DNA of 64,000 bases from an uncultured Dehalococcoidia bacterium (GCA_958296225.1 OY282456.1:2542001-2606000); one strand, 5' to 3'. Positions 41,709-50,633 are shown, numbered from the stretch's first letter. The notes: a model not told the origin generated them from the sequence alone. Translations and numbers: made by a program.

Positions 41709-42644
41709 TTACGGACTGCCCACGTCCCCCAGCGCCGCCGCCAGCTCCGACAGCGTAGCAAACCCCTCGAAGCGGTGCCGGATGACGCCCTCCCTGTCCA
41801 GCACGAATACCCAGGACTCGTTAGTCCAGTCGGCTATCTGCGTAAAGCCCCATTCGTCCGCCGCCGCCACCAGCCGGGCCCGGCTCAAGTCGCCCTGGAT
41901 TTCGGCCGGGTTGTCGTACAGCTCGATGTGGATAAAGTTGGCGGCGTCGGGGTGGGCGGCGCGCAGCTCCGACACGGTGTCCACCTGGGGGCCGCAGGTG
42001 GGGCTGGTGCAGAAGGCCGGCGTAGCAAACACGATGACGCTGGGCCGGCCCGACCCGATGGCGTCGGCGATGGTCAGCCGGTACAGTTCGGCGTCCGGTT
42101 CGTAGTCGGTGGTCAGCTGGGCGATGTCAGCGCCGTCGCCCAGCGTCTTGGTCCGGCTGGCCGGCGGCCTTTCGCCGATTGACGGAATGGGCGATTCCGC
42201 CAGCACGGCAACCGGAATCTCCGCTTGGCCCGTTACGTCGCCGCCGACGGGGGTGACGGTCAGGGTATAGGCCCCCGGCTGGGGAAAGGCAACGGGCGCG
42301 CTGTACGAGCCGCGCACGCCGTAGGGCCATTCGTGGTAGTCCGCCGTGACCTGCGACGGCGGAACCGCGCCGTCCTGGCGGGTTACGGCGATTTGCGCCC
42401 GGGGCGCGTTGACCAGGGCTTTTTGGGTAGTCAGCAGAAAAGCGACCCGCTGCGTGCCGGTTTCCAGCACTTTGGTAGCCAGGTGCGACCGGATGCCGTC
42501 GGCGGCCGGGCTGGCGGCCGGCGCCGGTACTGCGATGGGCGTTGCGGTTGGCGCGGCCGCCGGCGTCGCCGCCGCGCCGCCGCAGGCGATGCCCGCCGCC
42601 AGCAGGACGACGGCCAGGGGCCGGAGCAATCCGCGCCACATCAC
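41709..42644 (-). CDS. Lipoprotein with thioredoxin-like domain
   Basis: The 311-residue protein has a lipoprotein signal (hydrophobic stretch then LAAGIAC, Cys21) and a Pro/Ala/Thr linker. Residues about 50-150 form a beta domain (FPQPGAYTLTVTPVGG). The C-terminal part is thioredoxin-like: RPSVIVFATPAFCTSPTCGP holds a C-x4-C motif in place of CxxC, and ESWVFVLDREGVIRHRFEG matches the last thioredoxin strands. It overlaps the upstream lipoprotein gene by four bases, so the two are probably made together and may act in outer-surface redox or copper handling (SCO1-like); this is inference. Confidence 0.8.
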   Translation of the reverse strand: MMWRGLLRPLAVVLLAAGIACGGAAATPAAAPTATPIAVPAPAASPAADGIRSHLATKVLETGTQRVAFLLTTQKALVNAPRAQIAVTRQDGAVPPSQVTADYHEWPYGVRGSYSAPVAFPQPGAYTLTVTPVGGDVTGQAEIPVAVLAESPIPSIGERPPASRTKTLGDGADIAQLTTDYEPDAELYRLTIADAIGSGRPSVIVFATPAFCTSPTCGPQVDTVSELRAAHPDAANFIHIELYDNPAEIQGDLSRARLVAAADEWGFTQIADWTNESWVFVLDREGVIRHRFEGFATLSELAAALGDVGSP

Positions 42645-43960
42645 GGCCCCTCCGCGTACACGCCAAAGGTGAAGGCGAACAGGCCAAAGTCGTCGGAGTC
42701 CGAGCGCATAATGAGGATGGATTCGGGCAGGTATTGCGGGTTATCCACGATGCCGTACAGGCGCGGCTCGTCAACCAGCACGTAGGAATAGCCGTTTTCG
42801 TCCCACTGCACGTCGGCGCCGGCGTTCTCCGACGTCAGCATTGCGCCGTCCACCGTAACCACCACCTGATAGGGTTCGCCGGAGTCGGAGGTCAGCACGG
42901 CGTTGACGCTCTTGGCGGCGTAATTCAGGGCCAGATAGTCCTCCAGTTCCTCGGTAACGCGGGCGTGGCGGATGTGTTCCGGCCCGACTGACCACTGACC
43001 CTGGAAGTAGAGGGCGTGGGGCGTCAGGTCCTGGGGCACCGTTGCGTCGAGGAGGCCGACGGCTTCCGGGTCTCCCGGCGGGATGGACTCGAAATATTCC
43101 TGCTGGGCGACGTAGGGGCGGCGTCCGGCCCGCGCGGTGAGGAAGTTACGATGCCAGCCCGCGTAAAGTTCGGGTGTAATCGAGGGTCGCCTCAGCAGTC
43201 CTTGCGCCTCCTGGAAGGCGGCGTCGCGCTCCTGGTCTGCCGGCAGGTTCAGCGGGTCGTCGGACAAATCGGCGCCGGCCTCGACCAGGGCGGCGCGGAT
43301 TTTCTGCTCGGTTTCGCCGTAAGCGCCCTCGCCAAAGTGTTTGTATATCTGCTCGCCCCGGCTGTTGTACAGGTACTTGGCCGGCCAGTAGCGGTTCTCA
43401 AAGTTGCGCCAGGTCACCATATTGTTGTCCTGGGCCACCGGCCAGCCGATGTTATAGGTTGCCACGGCGTCAACCACGTTGTCGTAGTCCTTCTCAAACT
43501 CGAACTCCGGCGCGTGGATGCCCAGGATGACCAGCCCGTCGTCCTCATACTGCGCCCACCACTCCCGCAGGTAGGGCAGGGTGCGGATGCAGTTGACGCA
43601 GGTATAGGTCCAGAAATCGACGAGGACGACCTTGCCCTCGGCGGTCAGCTCGGCGATGGAAAGCTCTACATCATCCGTGTTGAGCCAGGCGTCGATGCCG
43701 GCAATCTCAGGGATGTTCATATCAACCCGCGCCCTGGCCAGGGGAGCGGCGGTCGCCGGCGGTTCTGCCGTATTGGTTGGCGATGCCGCGGCCTGGCTGC
43801 CGCCGCCGGTGGCGGGCGCCGTGGTGACTGCCGGCGGCAGCGTCGGCGCGGCGTTTGGTTCGGAGTCCGACGCGGCGCTCTGGCCGCACGCGACGGCGGC
43901 AATCGCCAGCAGCGCGACCAGCAGGAAACCCCACGCTATACGGTTGGTTGTTGTCAGCAT
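42641..43960 (-). CDS. TlpA/DipZ-like thioredoxin lipoprotein
   Basis: The 439-residue protein has a lipoprotein signal with LAIAAVAC (Cys25), a low-complexity Pro/Ala/Thr linker, then a redoxin domain with VVLVDFWTYTCVNCIRTLPY (WTYTCVNC active site) and GIHAPEFEFEKDYDNVVDAV, YNIGWPVAQDNNMVTWRNF. The C-terminal 170 residues match the DipZ-type carbohydrate-binding-like domain (LYFQGQWSVGPEH ... DGAMLTSENAGADV). It should keep exported thiols reduced or mature cytochromes. The ATG at 43960 is chosen since it starts the signal peptide; the frame extends to 44128. It overlaps the next lipoprotein gene by four bases. Confidence 0.88.
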   Translation of the reverse strand: MLTTTNRIAWGFLLVALLAIAAVACGQSAASDSEPNAAPTLPPAVTTAPATGGGSQAAASPTNTAEPPATAAPLARARVDMNIPEIAGIDAWLNTDDVELSIAELTAEGKVVLVDFWTYTCVNCIRTLPYLREWWAQYEDDGLVILGIHAPEFEFEKDYDNVVDAVATYNIGWPVAQDNNMVTWRNFENRYWPAKYLYNSRGEQIYKHFGEGAYGETEQKIRAALVEAGADLSDDPLNLPADQERDAAFQEAQGLLRRPSITPELYAGWHRNFLTARAGRRPYVAQQEYFESIPPGDPEAVGLLDATVPQDLTPHALYFQGQWSVGPEHIRHARVTEELEDYLALNYAAKSVNAVLTSDSGEPYQVVVTVDGAMLTSENAGADVQWDENGYSYVLVDEPRLYGIVDNPQYLPESILIMRSDSDDFGLFAFTFGVYAEGP

Positions 43961-44156
43961 GGCTCTACTCGCTAATTGAATTTGGGTGTCAGTTTCAATA
44001 CGCTGTTGCGTCGCCATCGGATTGCCTGATGACCGTACCAGTATAACCGATGCCGGCAAGGCTTTAATGATTCGTACCGTTATTGCCGCCATTTGTGCTA
44101 CTATACGGCCTGCAAAATACCGTTCCACCCAACAACCGACAACGGAGGGTTTTCCG

Positions 44157-44621
44157 ATGGCTACTATGATTGATGGCGAGTCCTATCTGGGGCGGGTAAT
44201 GGTGCGGCCCCTGAGCAAGTCGGGCGACGTTACCCTGTACCTGTGGCCCCTGCGCTGCCTGAAAAGCAAGATTGGCGGCCCGACTTTTGGCGTGGACGTG
44301 CAGGGCGTGGAAATCATCCGGTTCGACCCCCACGGCCCCCGCGGCCACTGGCACAAGGGCGGCTATGACAAGCTGGGCGCCGGCGGCTCCCACGTGGACT
44401 TCCCGGAGGGCCTGGTGGACAGCGCGCCCCAAGTCACCTGGGCGCTGGAGCAGTTGCAGGAGCAGACCGCCGCGCTGCTGGCCGATGCTGGCTACGCCGA
44501 CGCCGCCGCCGGCCTGGACCCGGAGCTAATCCGCGCCGCCACCGAGTCCATCGTGGCGCACCTGGATAATGAGGGCGACCTGATTGCCGAGGCAATGGCC
44601 AAAGACCTGATTGCGGCGTAA
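44157..44621 (+). CDS. Conserved hypothetical protein
   Basis: The 154-residue protein begins MATMIDGESYLGRVMVRPL, has LWPLRCLKSKIGGPTFGVD, then a His/Gly-rich FDPHGPRGHWHKGGYDKLG and SHVDFPEGLVDSAPQVTWAL, followed by an acidic helical C-terminus. No signal peptide or membrane span is present. The HWHKGGYD motif could bind metal or nucleotides, but I do not recognise the family. GGAGGG lies seven bases before the ATG at 44157. A hairpin terminator follows, so it is monocistronic. Confidence 0.6.
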   Translation: MATMIDGESYLGRVMVRPLSKSGDVTLYLWPLRCLKSKIGGPTFGVDVQGVEIIRFDPHGPRGHWHKGGYDKLGAGGSHVDFPEGLVDSAPQVTWALEQLQEQTAALLADAGYADAAAGLDPELIRAATESIVAHLDNEGDLIAEAMAKDLIAA

Positions 44622-44648
44622 CCGGCCGGATTCCCGGTTGCCTTTGCG

Positions 44649-44679
44649 GCAGGGGCGGGTTGGCAAACCCGCCCCTTGC
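44649..44679 (+). terminator. Hairpin terminator
   Basis: GCAGGGGCGGGTT and AACCCGCCCCTTGC pair with one bulged base and a short loop, followed by CCTTTGT. It lies 27 bases after the stop of the preceding gene. Its core is the same as the hairpin at 21022. Confidence 0.65.
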
Positions 44680-44789
44680 CTTTGTCGCGTAATAGCCGGG
44701 CTTTTGCCCCGTCCGGCGCCAAAGCCCGGCGCAGCGTCGGCGCGGGTGCTATGATGTGCCCACCCAATACCCACGCGGAGGTGCGTCAG

Positions 44790-45167
44790 ATGCAGGTGGT
44801 CAGGATATTTACGGGAGAGGATGGCGAGTCGCACATTGAGGACCTGGATTTGCCCTTTGAGCAGATGGGCCACGCGATGCGAACGGCGTTGCAGGCCGCT
44901 ACCGGCATCCAGTTCAGCCGTCTCCAGCCGAGCCAGTTGGTGGATTTCCATACCGCGCCGCGCCGCCAGTACGTCATCACGCTGCAAGGACAGGTGGAGA
45001 TTGGCCTGGGCAACGGCGCCAAACGCATTTTCAACGTGGGCGACATTGAGCTGTGCGAGGACTTGACCGGGCGCGGACATACCACCCGCAGCGTGGGCGA
45101 CGTGGCTCGCGTCAGCGTGCAAATCCCGCTGGCCGACCAGACGCCGGGCGGCGGGTTTGGGGTGTAG
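44790..45167 (+). CDS. Cupin-like protein
   Basis: The 125-residue protein has a jelly-roll pattern: SRLQPSQLVDFHTAPRRQYV, then VITLQGQVEIGLGNGAKRIF and NVGDIELCEDLTGRGHTTRS, which align with cupin motifs 1 and 2 (His in motif 1, GxxE/H and the final His in motif 2). A metal-dependent small-molecule enzyme or binding protein is likely, but the substrate is unknown. GGAGGTG precedes the ATG at 44790 and a TATGAT at about 44750 may be the -10 box. The alpha/beta hydrolase gene follows after 82 bases. Confidence 0.75.
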   Translation: MQVVRIFTGEDGESHIEDLDLPFEQMGHAMRTALQAATGIQFSRLQPSQLVDFHTAPRRQYVITLQGQVEIGLGNGAKRIFNVGDIELCEDLTGRGHTTRSVGDVARVSVQIPLADQTPGGGFGV

Positions 45168-45249
45168 GGGTTGCGTGTGAGTATCGGGATTGCCGCGTCG
45201 CTGCGCGCTCCGCGCAATGACAGTTTCATCAACGAACCGGGAGGTTGAA

Positions 45250-46071
45250 ATGCCAGTTGCGCCGCTTGCCGACAATCTGGAAATGTACTACGACGACGAC
45301 AACTTTACCGACCCGTGGCGCGACCCGGCGACGGTGGAGACCATTGTGCTGCATCACGGCAACGCCAAGAACGGGCGGCTGTGGTACGCCTGGCCGCCCC
45401 TGCTGGCGCGGCAGTACCGGGTAATTCGGGTGGACGCCCGCGGGTTTGGCCGCTCCACGGTGCCGGAGCCGGGGTATGACTGGTCGCTGGAGGGCTTTGC
45501 CGGCGACTTGCGAAACCTGCTGGATTACCTGGAACTGGACAAGGTGCATCTGATTGGCGAAACCATCGGCGGCACCATTGCGTTGCAGTTCGCCTACCAG
45601 TACCCGGAGCGGCTGCACACGGTTGCTACCTGCACCTCACCCTACAACTTTACCGGCGTGGACACCTATCAGAACTACTACCGGCTGGTTACGGAGGAAG
45701 GCGTTGAGGGGTGGGCCAGAGCCACCGGCGGCCGGCGGGTCAGCGCCGACGCCGCGCCCGAACACCACGAATGGTACATCCGGCAGATGGGGCAAACCGC
45801 CCGCCACGTGGTGCTGGAAACGCTGGCCTACCTGGGGACGCAAAACCTGTCGGCAAAGCTGCCCGCCATCCAGACGCCGGCCCTGGCGATGGTCGGCGCG
45901 CTCAGCGAAGGCGACATCCCCGACCGGGCCCAGGGCCAGGCCGACCTGATGCCCAACTGCACGCTGGCGCGGGTGCCCGGCGCCAGCGGCTACGTGCAGC
46001 ACTCCGCCCCGGAGCAATGCGTGCTGGCCTGGCAGGAGTTCGCGGGCACGGTACACCACCCAGACGCCTAA
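45250..46071 (+). CDS. Alpha/beta hydrolase with Thr in place of the nucleophile Ser
   Basis: The 273-residue protein has the alpha/beta hydrolase order: TIVLHHGNAKNGRLWYAW (oxyanion HG), YRVIRVDARGFGRSTVPEP, the nucleophile elbow HLIGETIGGTIALQFAYQYP, and the late GASGYVQHSAPEQ with the catalytic-type His. The elbow is G-E-T-I-G: Thr105 (ACC) stands where Ser is expected in GxSxG. It may use Thr, be inactive, or have shifted to a binding role. The ATG at 45250 has GGGAGG upstream. It stands between the cupin and a Uma2 gene and might be cotranscribed with both. Confidence 0.85.
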   Translation: MPVAPLADNLEMYYDDDNFTDPWRDPATVETIVLHHGNAKNGRLWYAWPPLLARQYRVIRVDARGFGRSTVPEPGYDWSLEGFAGDLRNLLDYLELDKVHLIGETIGGTIALQFAYQYPERLHTVATCTSPYNFTGVDTYQNYYRLVTEEGVEGWARATGGRRVSADAAPEHHEWYIRQMGQTARHVVLETLAYLGTQNLSAKLPAIQTPALAMVGALSEGDIPDRAQGQADLMPNCTLARVPGASGYVQHSAPEQCVLAWQEFAGTVHHPDA

Positions 46072-46089
46072 CCAGACGGGAGTATCGCT

Positions 46090-46860
46090 ATGGTTACGAA
46101 ACCGGCCCAACCGGCCCCCGCGCATCTCCACCACATTGCGGATGAAACCGATGACCTCACCATCGACTACCCTACCGAGGACGGTGAACGCTTGGCCGAA
46201 ACCGAGGCGCAATATGTCCCCCTCACGGAAACCGTGTCCGCCCTGCGTAATCGGTTCCTCGACCGCCCCGACGTGTACATCATCGGCAATATGCTGGTGT
46301 ACTACCGGATGAACGACACCACCGTTCGGGTCGCCCCGGACGTGTTCGCCGTTTTCGGGGCGCCGGGCAACCACCCTCGCGACTCCTGGTTCGTCTGGCG
46401 AGAGGGCAAAGCGCCGGATTTTGTGCTGGAAGTTGCCTCCCGGGGCACCCGCGTGCGCGACCGTATAGAAAAACGCGACATCTACGCGCGCATGGGCGTC
46501 ACCGAGTACTGGCGTTTTGACCCCACCAGCCGGCGCAGCGCCCCGACGCTAATCGGCGAACGGCTGGTGAACGGCGTATATCAGCCCATCCCCGTAGCCC
46601 GGGACCGCGCCGGCATACTGCGGGGCTACAGCGCAATCCTGGGGCTGGATATTTGTCTGCTGGACGGGCCGGAGCTGAAGCTCTATGACCCGGTGGGCGG
46701 CGTATGGCTGCGCAACCACCGCGAAAGCGAAGCCGCGGCAACCGCAGCCGAAGCCGCCCAGCAAGAGGCCGAAGCTGCCTACCGGACGGAAGCGAGAGCG
46801 CGGCAGGACGCCGAAGCCCGCATCCGCGAGCTTGAGGCGCTATTGCAGCAACGCGGGTAG
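46090..46860 (+). CDS. Uma2-family (DUF820, PD-(D/E)XK-like) protein
   Basis: The 256-residue protein has the Uma2 core: VYIIGNMLVYYRMNDTTVRV, APDVFAVFGAPG with the conserved Asp, APDFVLEVASRGTRVRDRIE with the E-x-(S/K) site, and YARMGVTEYWRFDP. The C-terminal part is an Ala/Glu-rich coiled coil (AAEAAQQEAEAAYRTEARAR). It is the second Uma2 gene of the window, related to the one at 8033 in both core and tail style. The family is seen as putative nuclease, with unknown role. It lies 18 bases after the hydrolase gene. Confidence 0.88.
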   Translation: MVTKPAQPAPAHLHHIADETDDLTIDYPTEDGERLAETEAQYVPLTETVSALRNRFLDRPDVYIIGNMLVYYRMNDTTVRVAPDVFAVFGAPGNHPRDSWFVWREGKAPDFVLEVASRGTRVRDRIEKRDIYARMGVTEYWRFDPTSRRSAPTLIGERLVNGVYQPIPVARDRAGILRGYSAILGLDICLLDGPELKLYDPVGGVWLRNHRESEAAATAAEAAQQEAEAAYRTEARARQDAEARIRELEALLQQRG

Positions 46861-46891
46861 GGACGGCGGCCGCCGGCTCCGCCCGGCGCCG

Positions 46892-47668
46892 CTAAAACAG
46901 AGACTTGGACTGGCCGCCGTCCACGTTAATGCAGGCGCCGGTTATCAGGCTGGCGCGGTCGGAGGCCAGGAAAGCCACCGTCTCCCCGATGGGTTCGGGC
47001 CAGCCGAACTTGCCCATAGGCAGGTTGCGGTCGATGAACTCGGCCACTGTTTCGGGCGTGTTGTTCTGCTGGAAACGGTCCCAGGTGCTGCCGGGAAAAT
47101 CTATGCTGCCGGGGGCGACGCAGTTGACCAGCACGCCGGTCTGGGCAAGCTGCAAGGCCAGGTGCTTGGAGAAGGCAATCATCCCCGCCTTGCCCGTCAT
47201 ATAGTCCACCGAGCCGCCGTGCTCCCGTCCGTAGATGGAGGCGATGTTGATGACGCGGCCCCAGCCCTGGGCCTGCATATGCGGCAGCGCCAGTTTGGTC
47301 AGCCGCACCGCCGAGATGAGGTTGACCTCCAGGCCCTCCATAAACTGCTCCATAGTGGTTTCGTCAAAAAGCGTCGAGCCGCGCCGACCGCCGACGTTGT
47401 TCACCAGGATGTCGGGCGCGCTCAGGGCATCGGTAGTTTCTTGCAGGAAACGGGCGGCATCGTTGGGGTTGGTAACGTCGGCTTGGCTGCCGTGGGCCGT
47501 GATGCCCAGGGCGGACAGTTCCGCCGCCGTCGCGTTCACCTGGTCACCGTCGCGTCCGCAGATGGCCACGGCGCAGCCCTCGCGCCCCAATGCCAGCGCG
47601 CACTGGCGACCCAGGCCACGGCTGCCGCCGGTAATCATCGCCACCTTTCCGTTGAGGGTCAAATCCAT
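46892..47668 (-). CDS. Short-chain dehydrogenase/reductase
   Basis: The 258-residue enzyme has the classical SDR order: MITGGSRGLGRQCALALGRE with the T-G-x-x-x-G-x-G nucleotide site, ILVNNVGGRRGS (NNxG), IASIYGREHGGSVDYMTGKA with Ser, Tyr and Lys of the catalytic set, and NCVAPGSIDFPGS. The ICGRDGD stretch after the second strand suggests NADP or NAD dependence that cannot be fixed by eye. GGGAGG precedes the ATG at 47668. The substrate is unknown. It is monocistronic, convergent with the Uma2 gene. Confidence 0.92.
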   Translation of the reverse strand: MDLTLNGKVAMITGGSRGLGRQCALALGREGCAVAICGRDGDQVNATAAELSALGITAHGSQADVTNPNDAARFLQETTDALSAPDILVNNVGGRRGSTLFDETTMEQFMEGLEVNLISAVRLTKLALPHMQAQGWGRVINIASIYGREHGGSVDYMTGKAGMIAFSKHLALQLAQTGVLVNCVAPGSIDFPGSTWDRFQQNNTPETVAEFIDRNLPMGKFGWPEPIGETVAFLASDRASLITGACINVDGGQSKSLF

Positions 47669-47743
47669 GGGATTGCCTCCCTTCAATATGTTTGGAATGG
47701 AAGGATTATAGCGGGTTGGCGCGGGGAGCGAGGATAGCAGAGG

Positions 47744-47941
47744 TCATCCGGGGATTTGCCCGTCAGAGCAGGCGGGAATTGTTATGCGGTCGCTGGCGTG
47801 TTCTATGGTTACAGCGCACAGCCGGCCGGCGGCGTCCAAATCCAGGAGGGTATCCTCGTCCAGGTCGCGCGTCTCGTCCACTGCGACGGGACAAAGCTCG
47901 ATATAAAGGGTGTCGGTATCCTGAAAGTACCTAATTTTCAT
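47744..47941 (-). CDS. DUF2283 family protein
   Basis: The 65-residue protein begins MKIRYFQDTDTLYIELCPVA and has ETRDLDEDTLLDLDAAGRLCAVTIEHAS, the typical DUF2283 pattern of Y-x-x-x-x-D-x-L-Y-I and the G-x-L/I-x-x-I-E-I-x-x-A end. DUF2283 genes often stand beside DUF4258 toxin-like genes; none is seen here, so it may be an orphan antitoxin-type gene. AGGATG precedes the ATG. The 180 bases upstream hold no matching partner frame. Confidence 0.85.
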   Translation of the reverse strand: MKIRYFQDTDTLYIELCPVAVDETRDLDEDTLLDLDAAGRLCAVTIEHASDRITIPACSDGQIPG

Positions 47942-48120
47942 AGCCTGTACATCCTGCTGGAGAATTATGATGACACGTTGATTCCATTGTCGTCAAGCGG
48001 ACTGGCAAAAGTCTTGGTCCACTTTGTCAACAAGGCGCCTTTGGCTGATTTCTCCGCCCGCCCCACCTGTCCCCGTGCTATAATGCGCCGCAATTCCTGT
48101 TGCAGTGGAGCATTAGCTGG

Positions 48121-49299
48121 ATGATCAAGCGGTTTTCGGTTCTATACGTGGGGCAGATTGACTTGGACAACGTGGGGGCGGACGGCACCCCGGCCGACCA
48201 GCGGCGTTATAGCAACGCGCAGTTGGCGCAGGCTTATGAGCACGCCGCCGCGCTGGCGCAGCTGATGGACGAGCGTGGCTTCTACTGTATGTGGATGGCG
48301 GAGCACCATTTCCAGCATGAGGGGTACGAGTGCATCCCCAATCTCATCCTGATGGGGGTGCATCTGGCCGGGCAGACCAAAAACCTGAAATTCGGGCAGG
48401 CGTTCAACATCATTCCCATGTGGCACCCGCTGCGGGTGGCCGAAGACTTCGCCATGGCCGACATCCTCACCGGCGGGCGGATGATTTTCGGCGTGGGCCG
48501 CGGCTATCACTCCCGCGAGGTGGAAACTTTCGGCGCTCCCGTCATTGACAACGACGCCAACCGGGAGCTGTTCCTGGAGCAGATGGAAGTCATCCTCAAG
48601 GCGTTCAATGAGGAATCCTGGAGCCACCGGGGCAAGTATTACACCATCCCGCCGGCCGTTCCCTATCGCGGCTACGACCTGCAAGAGATTACGATGGTGC
48701 CGCGGCCCCTCAACCGGCCGGTGGAAATCTGGCAGCCCATCGCCAGCGGGCGCACGCTGAACTACATCGCCGAGCGCGGCATCAAGGCCATGGTGGCGCT
48801 GACCGGCGAATTGTACGCCGCGCAGATGATTACCCAGTATCACGACGCCGCCACCGCCGCCGGCCGGAACATCCCCCTGGGCGGCGATATGGCGCTGGGG
48901 TTCGGCTTCTATATCGCCGGCAGCCGGGAAGAGGCCATTGAGCGGGTTCGCCCCTTCCACGATGAGCGGTACAAGTGGTTTGCTCCCTTCGGTTTTGTGC
49001 GCTACATGGACGAAAACGGGCGGCCCTGGGGCACGCCCGGCGCGCCGGCCCGCACCCCGCGCATTGAAGACGGGGTTGACCAGAAAGCGTGGTTCTGCGG
49101 CTCGCCCGATGACTTCATCGCGTTCCTCCGGGAGATTGAGGACAAATATCCGGGGCTGGAAGACATCGTGCTGCAATGGCCGGAGGGTATGCCCTGGAGC
49201 GAGTTCCGGGAGCAATTGTCCATATTCGCGTCCGACGTGATGCCGGTGTTTGCCCAGCGGCAGCCGGCGCCGGCCGGGGGGGATGATGGCAATGATTAA
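48121..49299 (+). CDS. LLM-class flavin-dependent oxidoreductase (luciferase-like)
   Basis: The 392-residue protein belongs to the bacterial luciferase-like monooxygenases. Seen are YEHAAALAQLMDERGFYCMW, MAEHHFQHEGYECIPNLILM, the NIIPMWHPLRVAEDFAMADI stretch, GRMIFGVGRGYHSREVE, and the C-terminal KAWFCGSPDDFIAFLREIED. These match the FMN-binding TIM barrel of the family, which oxidises organic compounds with reduced flavin. The substrate is unknown. The ATG at 48121 is chosen; a TTG at 48100 is also in frame. A TATAAT at 48079 may be the -10 box. The pentapeptide gene follows after 14 bases. Confidence 0.9.
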   Translation: MIKRFSVLYVGQIDLDNVGADGTPADQRRYSNAQLAQAYEHAAALAQLMDERGFYCMWMAEHHFQHEGYECIPNLILMGVHLAGQTKNLKFGQAFNIIPMWHPLRVAEDFAMADILTGGRMIFGVGRGYHSREVETFGAPVIDNDANRELFLEQMEVILKAFNEESWSHRGKYYTIPPAVPYRGYDLQEITMVPRPLNRPVEIWQPIASGRTLNYIAERGIKAMVALTGELYAAQMITQYHDAATAAGRNIPLGGDMALGFGFYIAGSREEAIERVRPFHDERYKWFAPFGFVRYMDENGRPWGTPGAPARTPRIEDGVDQKAWFCGSPDDFIAFLREIEDKYPGLEDIVLQWPEGMPWSEFREQLSIFASDVMPVFAQRQPAPAGGDDGND

Positions 49300-49313
49300 A
49301 CTCGCCGGCCGTC

Positions 49314-50615
49314 GTGGAGTGGAGTAGTGGCTTGGCCAACCCGGAGCATATCGCCATCGCCAGGGGGCGAACCTTTGCCATCGCGCGCTGGCGGGCGCGT
49401 TTTTTCCAGGGACGCGCTCGGCTGGACCTTTCCGGCGCTTACCTGAGCGGCGTCAGGATGCCGGGGGTGGACCTGGCCTTCGACGACCTGACCGAGATTG
49501 ACCTGACTTCGGCCGACCTTCGCAACGGCAACTTCAACGGCGCCAGGTTGCGCCAGGCCCACCTGTCCCGGTGCAACCTGAACCGGGCCAACTTTGCCGA
49601 TTCGCAAGCGGCCGGCGCTTTCTTTACCCGTTCCAATTTGCGGGGGTGCCATCTCGACGGCGCGGACTTGCGGGGGGCCGACCTGTCCAACTGCGATTTG
49701 GGCTTTGCCTCGCTGGCCGGCGCCAACCTGGCCGGCGCCGACCTTACGGAGGCCGACCTGACTATGGCCGACCTCACCGACGCCAACCTGAGCGGCGCCC
49801 GTCTTAACGCCGCCTGCCTGGACGTGGCGAATCTGACCCGCTGCGACCTGCGCCGGGCATCGTTGGTGCGTACCCGTCTCGACCGCACGCTGCTGGAAGA
49901 CGGCGTAGTTGATATGACCCTGTTCGCCGACTGCGATTTGAGCTCGGCGCTGGGTCTGGAAACGCTGCGCCACGAAGGGCCGAGCATCGTGGGGGCGGAC
50001 ACGCTGGCCCGCTCCCACGGCTGCATTGCGGAGGTTTTCCTGCGGTCGGCGGGAGTGCCGCCGGACTTCATCAACGGACGCGCCGGACTGCTCAGCTCGG
50101 AACCGCCCTACCGCCGCATCCTGCTCATCGGGTCAGTAATGGATAACGCCATCGTTGCCTGGCTGGAAACGGAGCTGCGATTGCGTGGGGTGCAATGCTG
50201 GAGCCTGCTGGCCGACGACGAGGATATGGTGTATAGCTCGCAGGTCTTTCCGCCGATGAGCCGTTTTCGCAACTTCGACCGGGTGGCGCTGCTCTGCTCC
50301 CGCGATGCGCTGGAAAGCCCGGCCTGCTGGCGTTTGTACCGGGAGATAATGCAGCGGCAGGCTGACTCGGCGGCGCGGCGGGTGTACGTGGCCGCGCTGG
50401 CGCTGGACGACTGCCTGGAAAATGACAGCGATGCGCTGTACCAGCGGCTGAACAGCGGCCCCACGGCCCGGCTGCGCCCCCGCAGAGACCGCCAGGCCGG
50501 CTACCGGCGGGACATCCCCGGCGTACTGGCGGCCCTGACGGCAGAGGCGAAGTTTCACCCGGAACCGTGGCCCGACGCCCCGCCGGAGGAAAACACGGCG
50601 GCGGAGACGGGTTGA
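49314..50615 (+). CDS. Pentapeptide-repeat protein fused to a TIR-like domain
   Basis: The 433-residue protein has a pentapeptide-repeat beta-helix at about residues 36-205 (A-(D/N)-L-x-x units such as GANLAGADLTEADLTMADLT) and a C-terminal domain near 260-390 with the order of a TIR fold: PYRRILLIGSVMDNAIVAWL, ETELRLRGVQCWSLLADDED, FDRVALLCSRDALESPACW and YVAALALDDCL. The segment after the Ser corresponds to the region of the catalytic Glu in TIR NADases; a Glu is present (YREIM) though one residue off. Pentapeptide-TIR fusions are known in several phyla. A GTG start follows the flavin oxidoreductase gene. Signalling or defence is inference. Confidence 0.75.
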   Translation: MEWSSGLANPEHIAIARGRTFAIARWRARFFQGRARLDLSGAYLSGVRMPGVDLAFDDLTEIDLTSADLRNGNFNGARLRQAHLSRCNLNRANFADSQAAGAFFTRSNLRGCHLDGADLRGADLSNCDLGFASLAGANLAGADLTEADLTMADLTDANLSGARLNAACLDVANLTRCDLRRASLVRTRLDRTLLEDGVVDMTLFADCDLSSALGLETLRHEGPSIVGADTLARSHGCIAEVFLRSAGVPPDFINGRAGLLSSEPPYRRILLIGSVMDNAIVAWLETELRLRGVQCWSLLADDEDMVYSSQVFPPMSRFRNFDRVALLCSRDALESPACWRLYREIMQRQADSAARRVYVAALALDDCLENDSDALYQRLNSGPTARLRPRRDRQAGYRRDIPGVLAALTAEAKFHPEPWPDAPPEENTAAETG

Positions 50616-50633
50616 GCACCCGGCGCATCGTTC

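Noticed and set aside
47942..48120. DUF4258-type toxin partner upstream of the DUF2283 gene
   Set aside because: No frame on the minus strand in this interval has a start or the expected His-x-x-x-R pattern.
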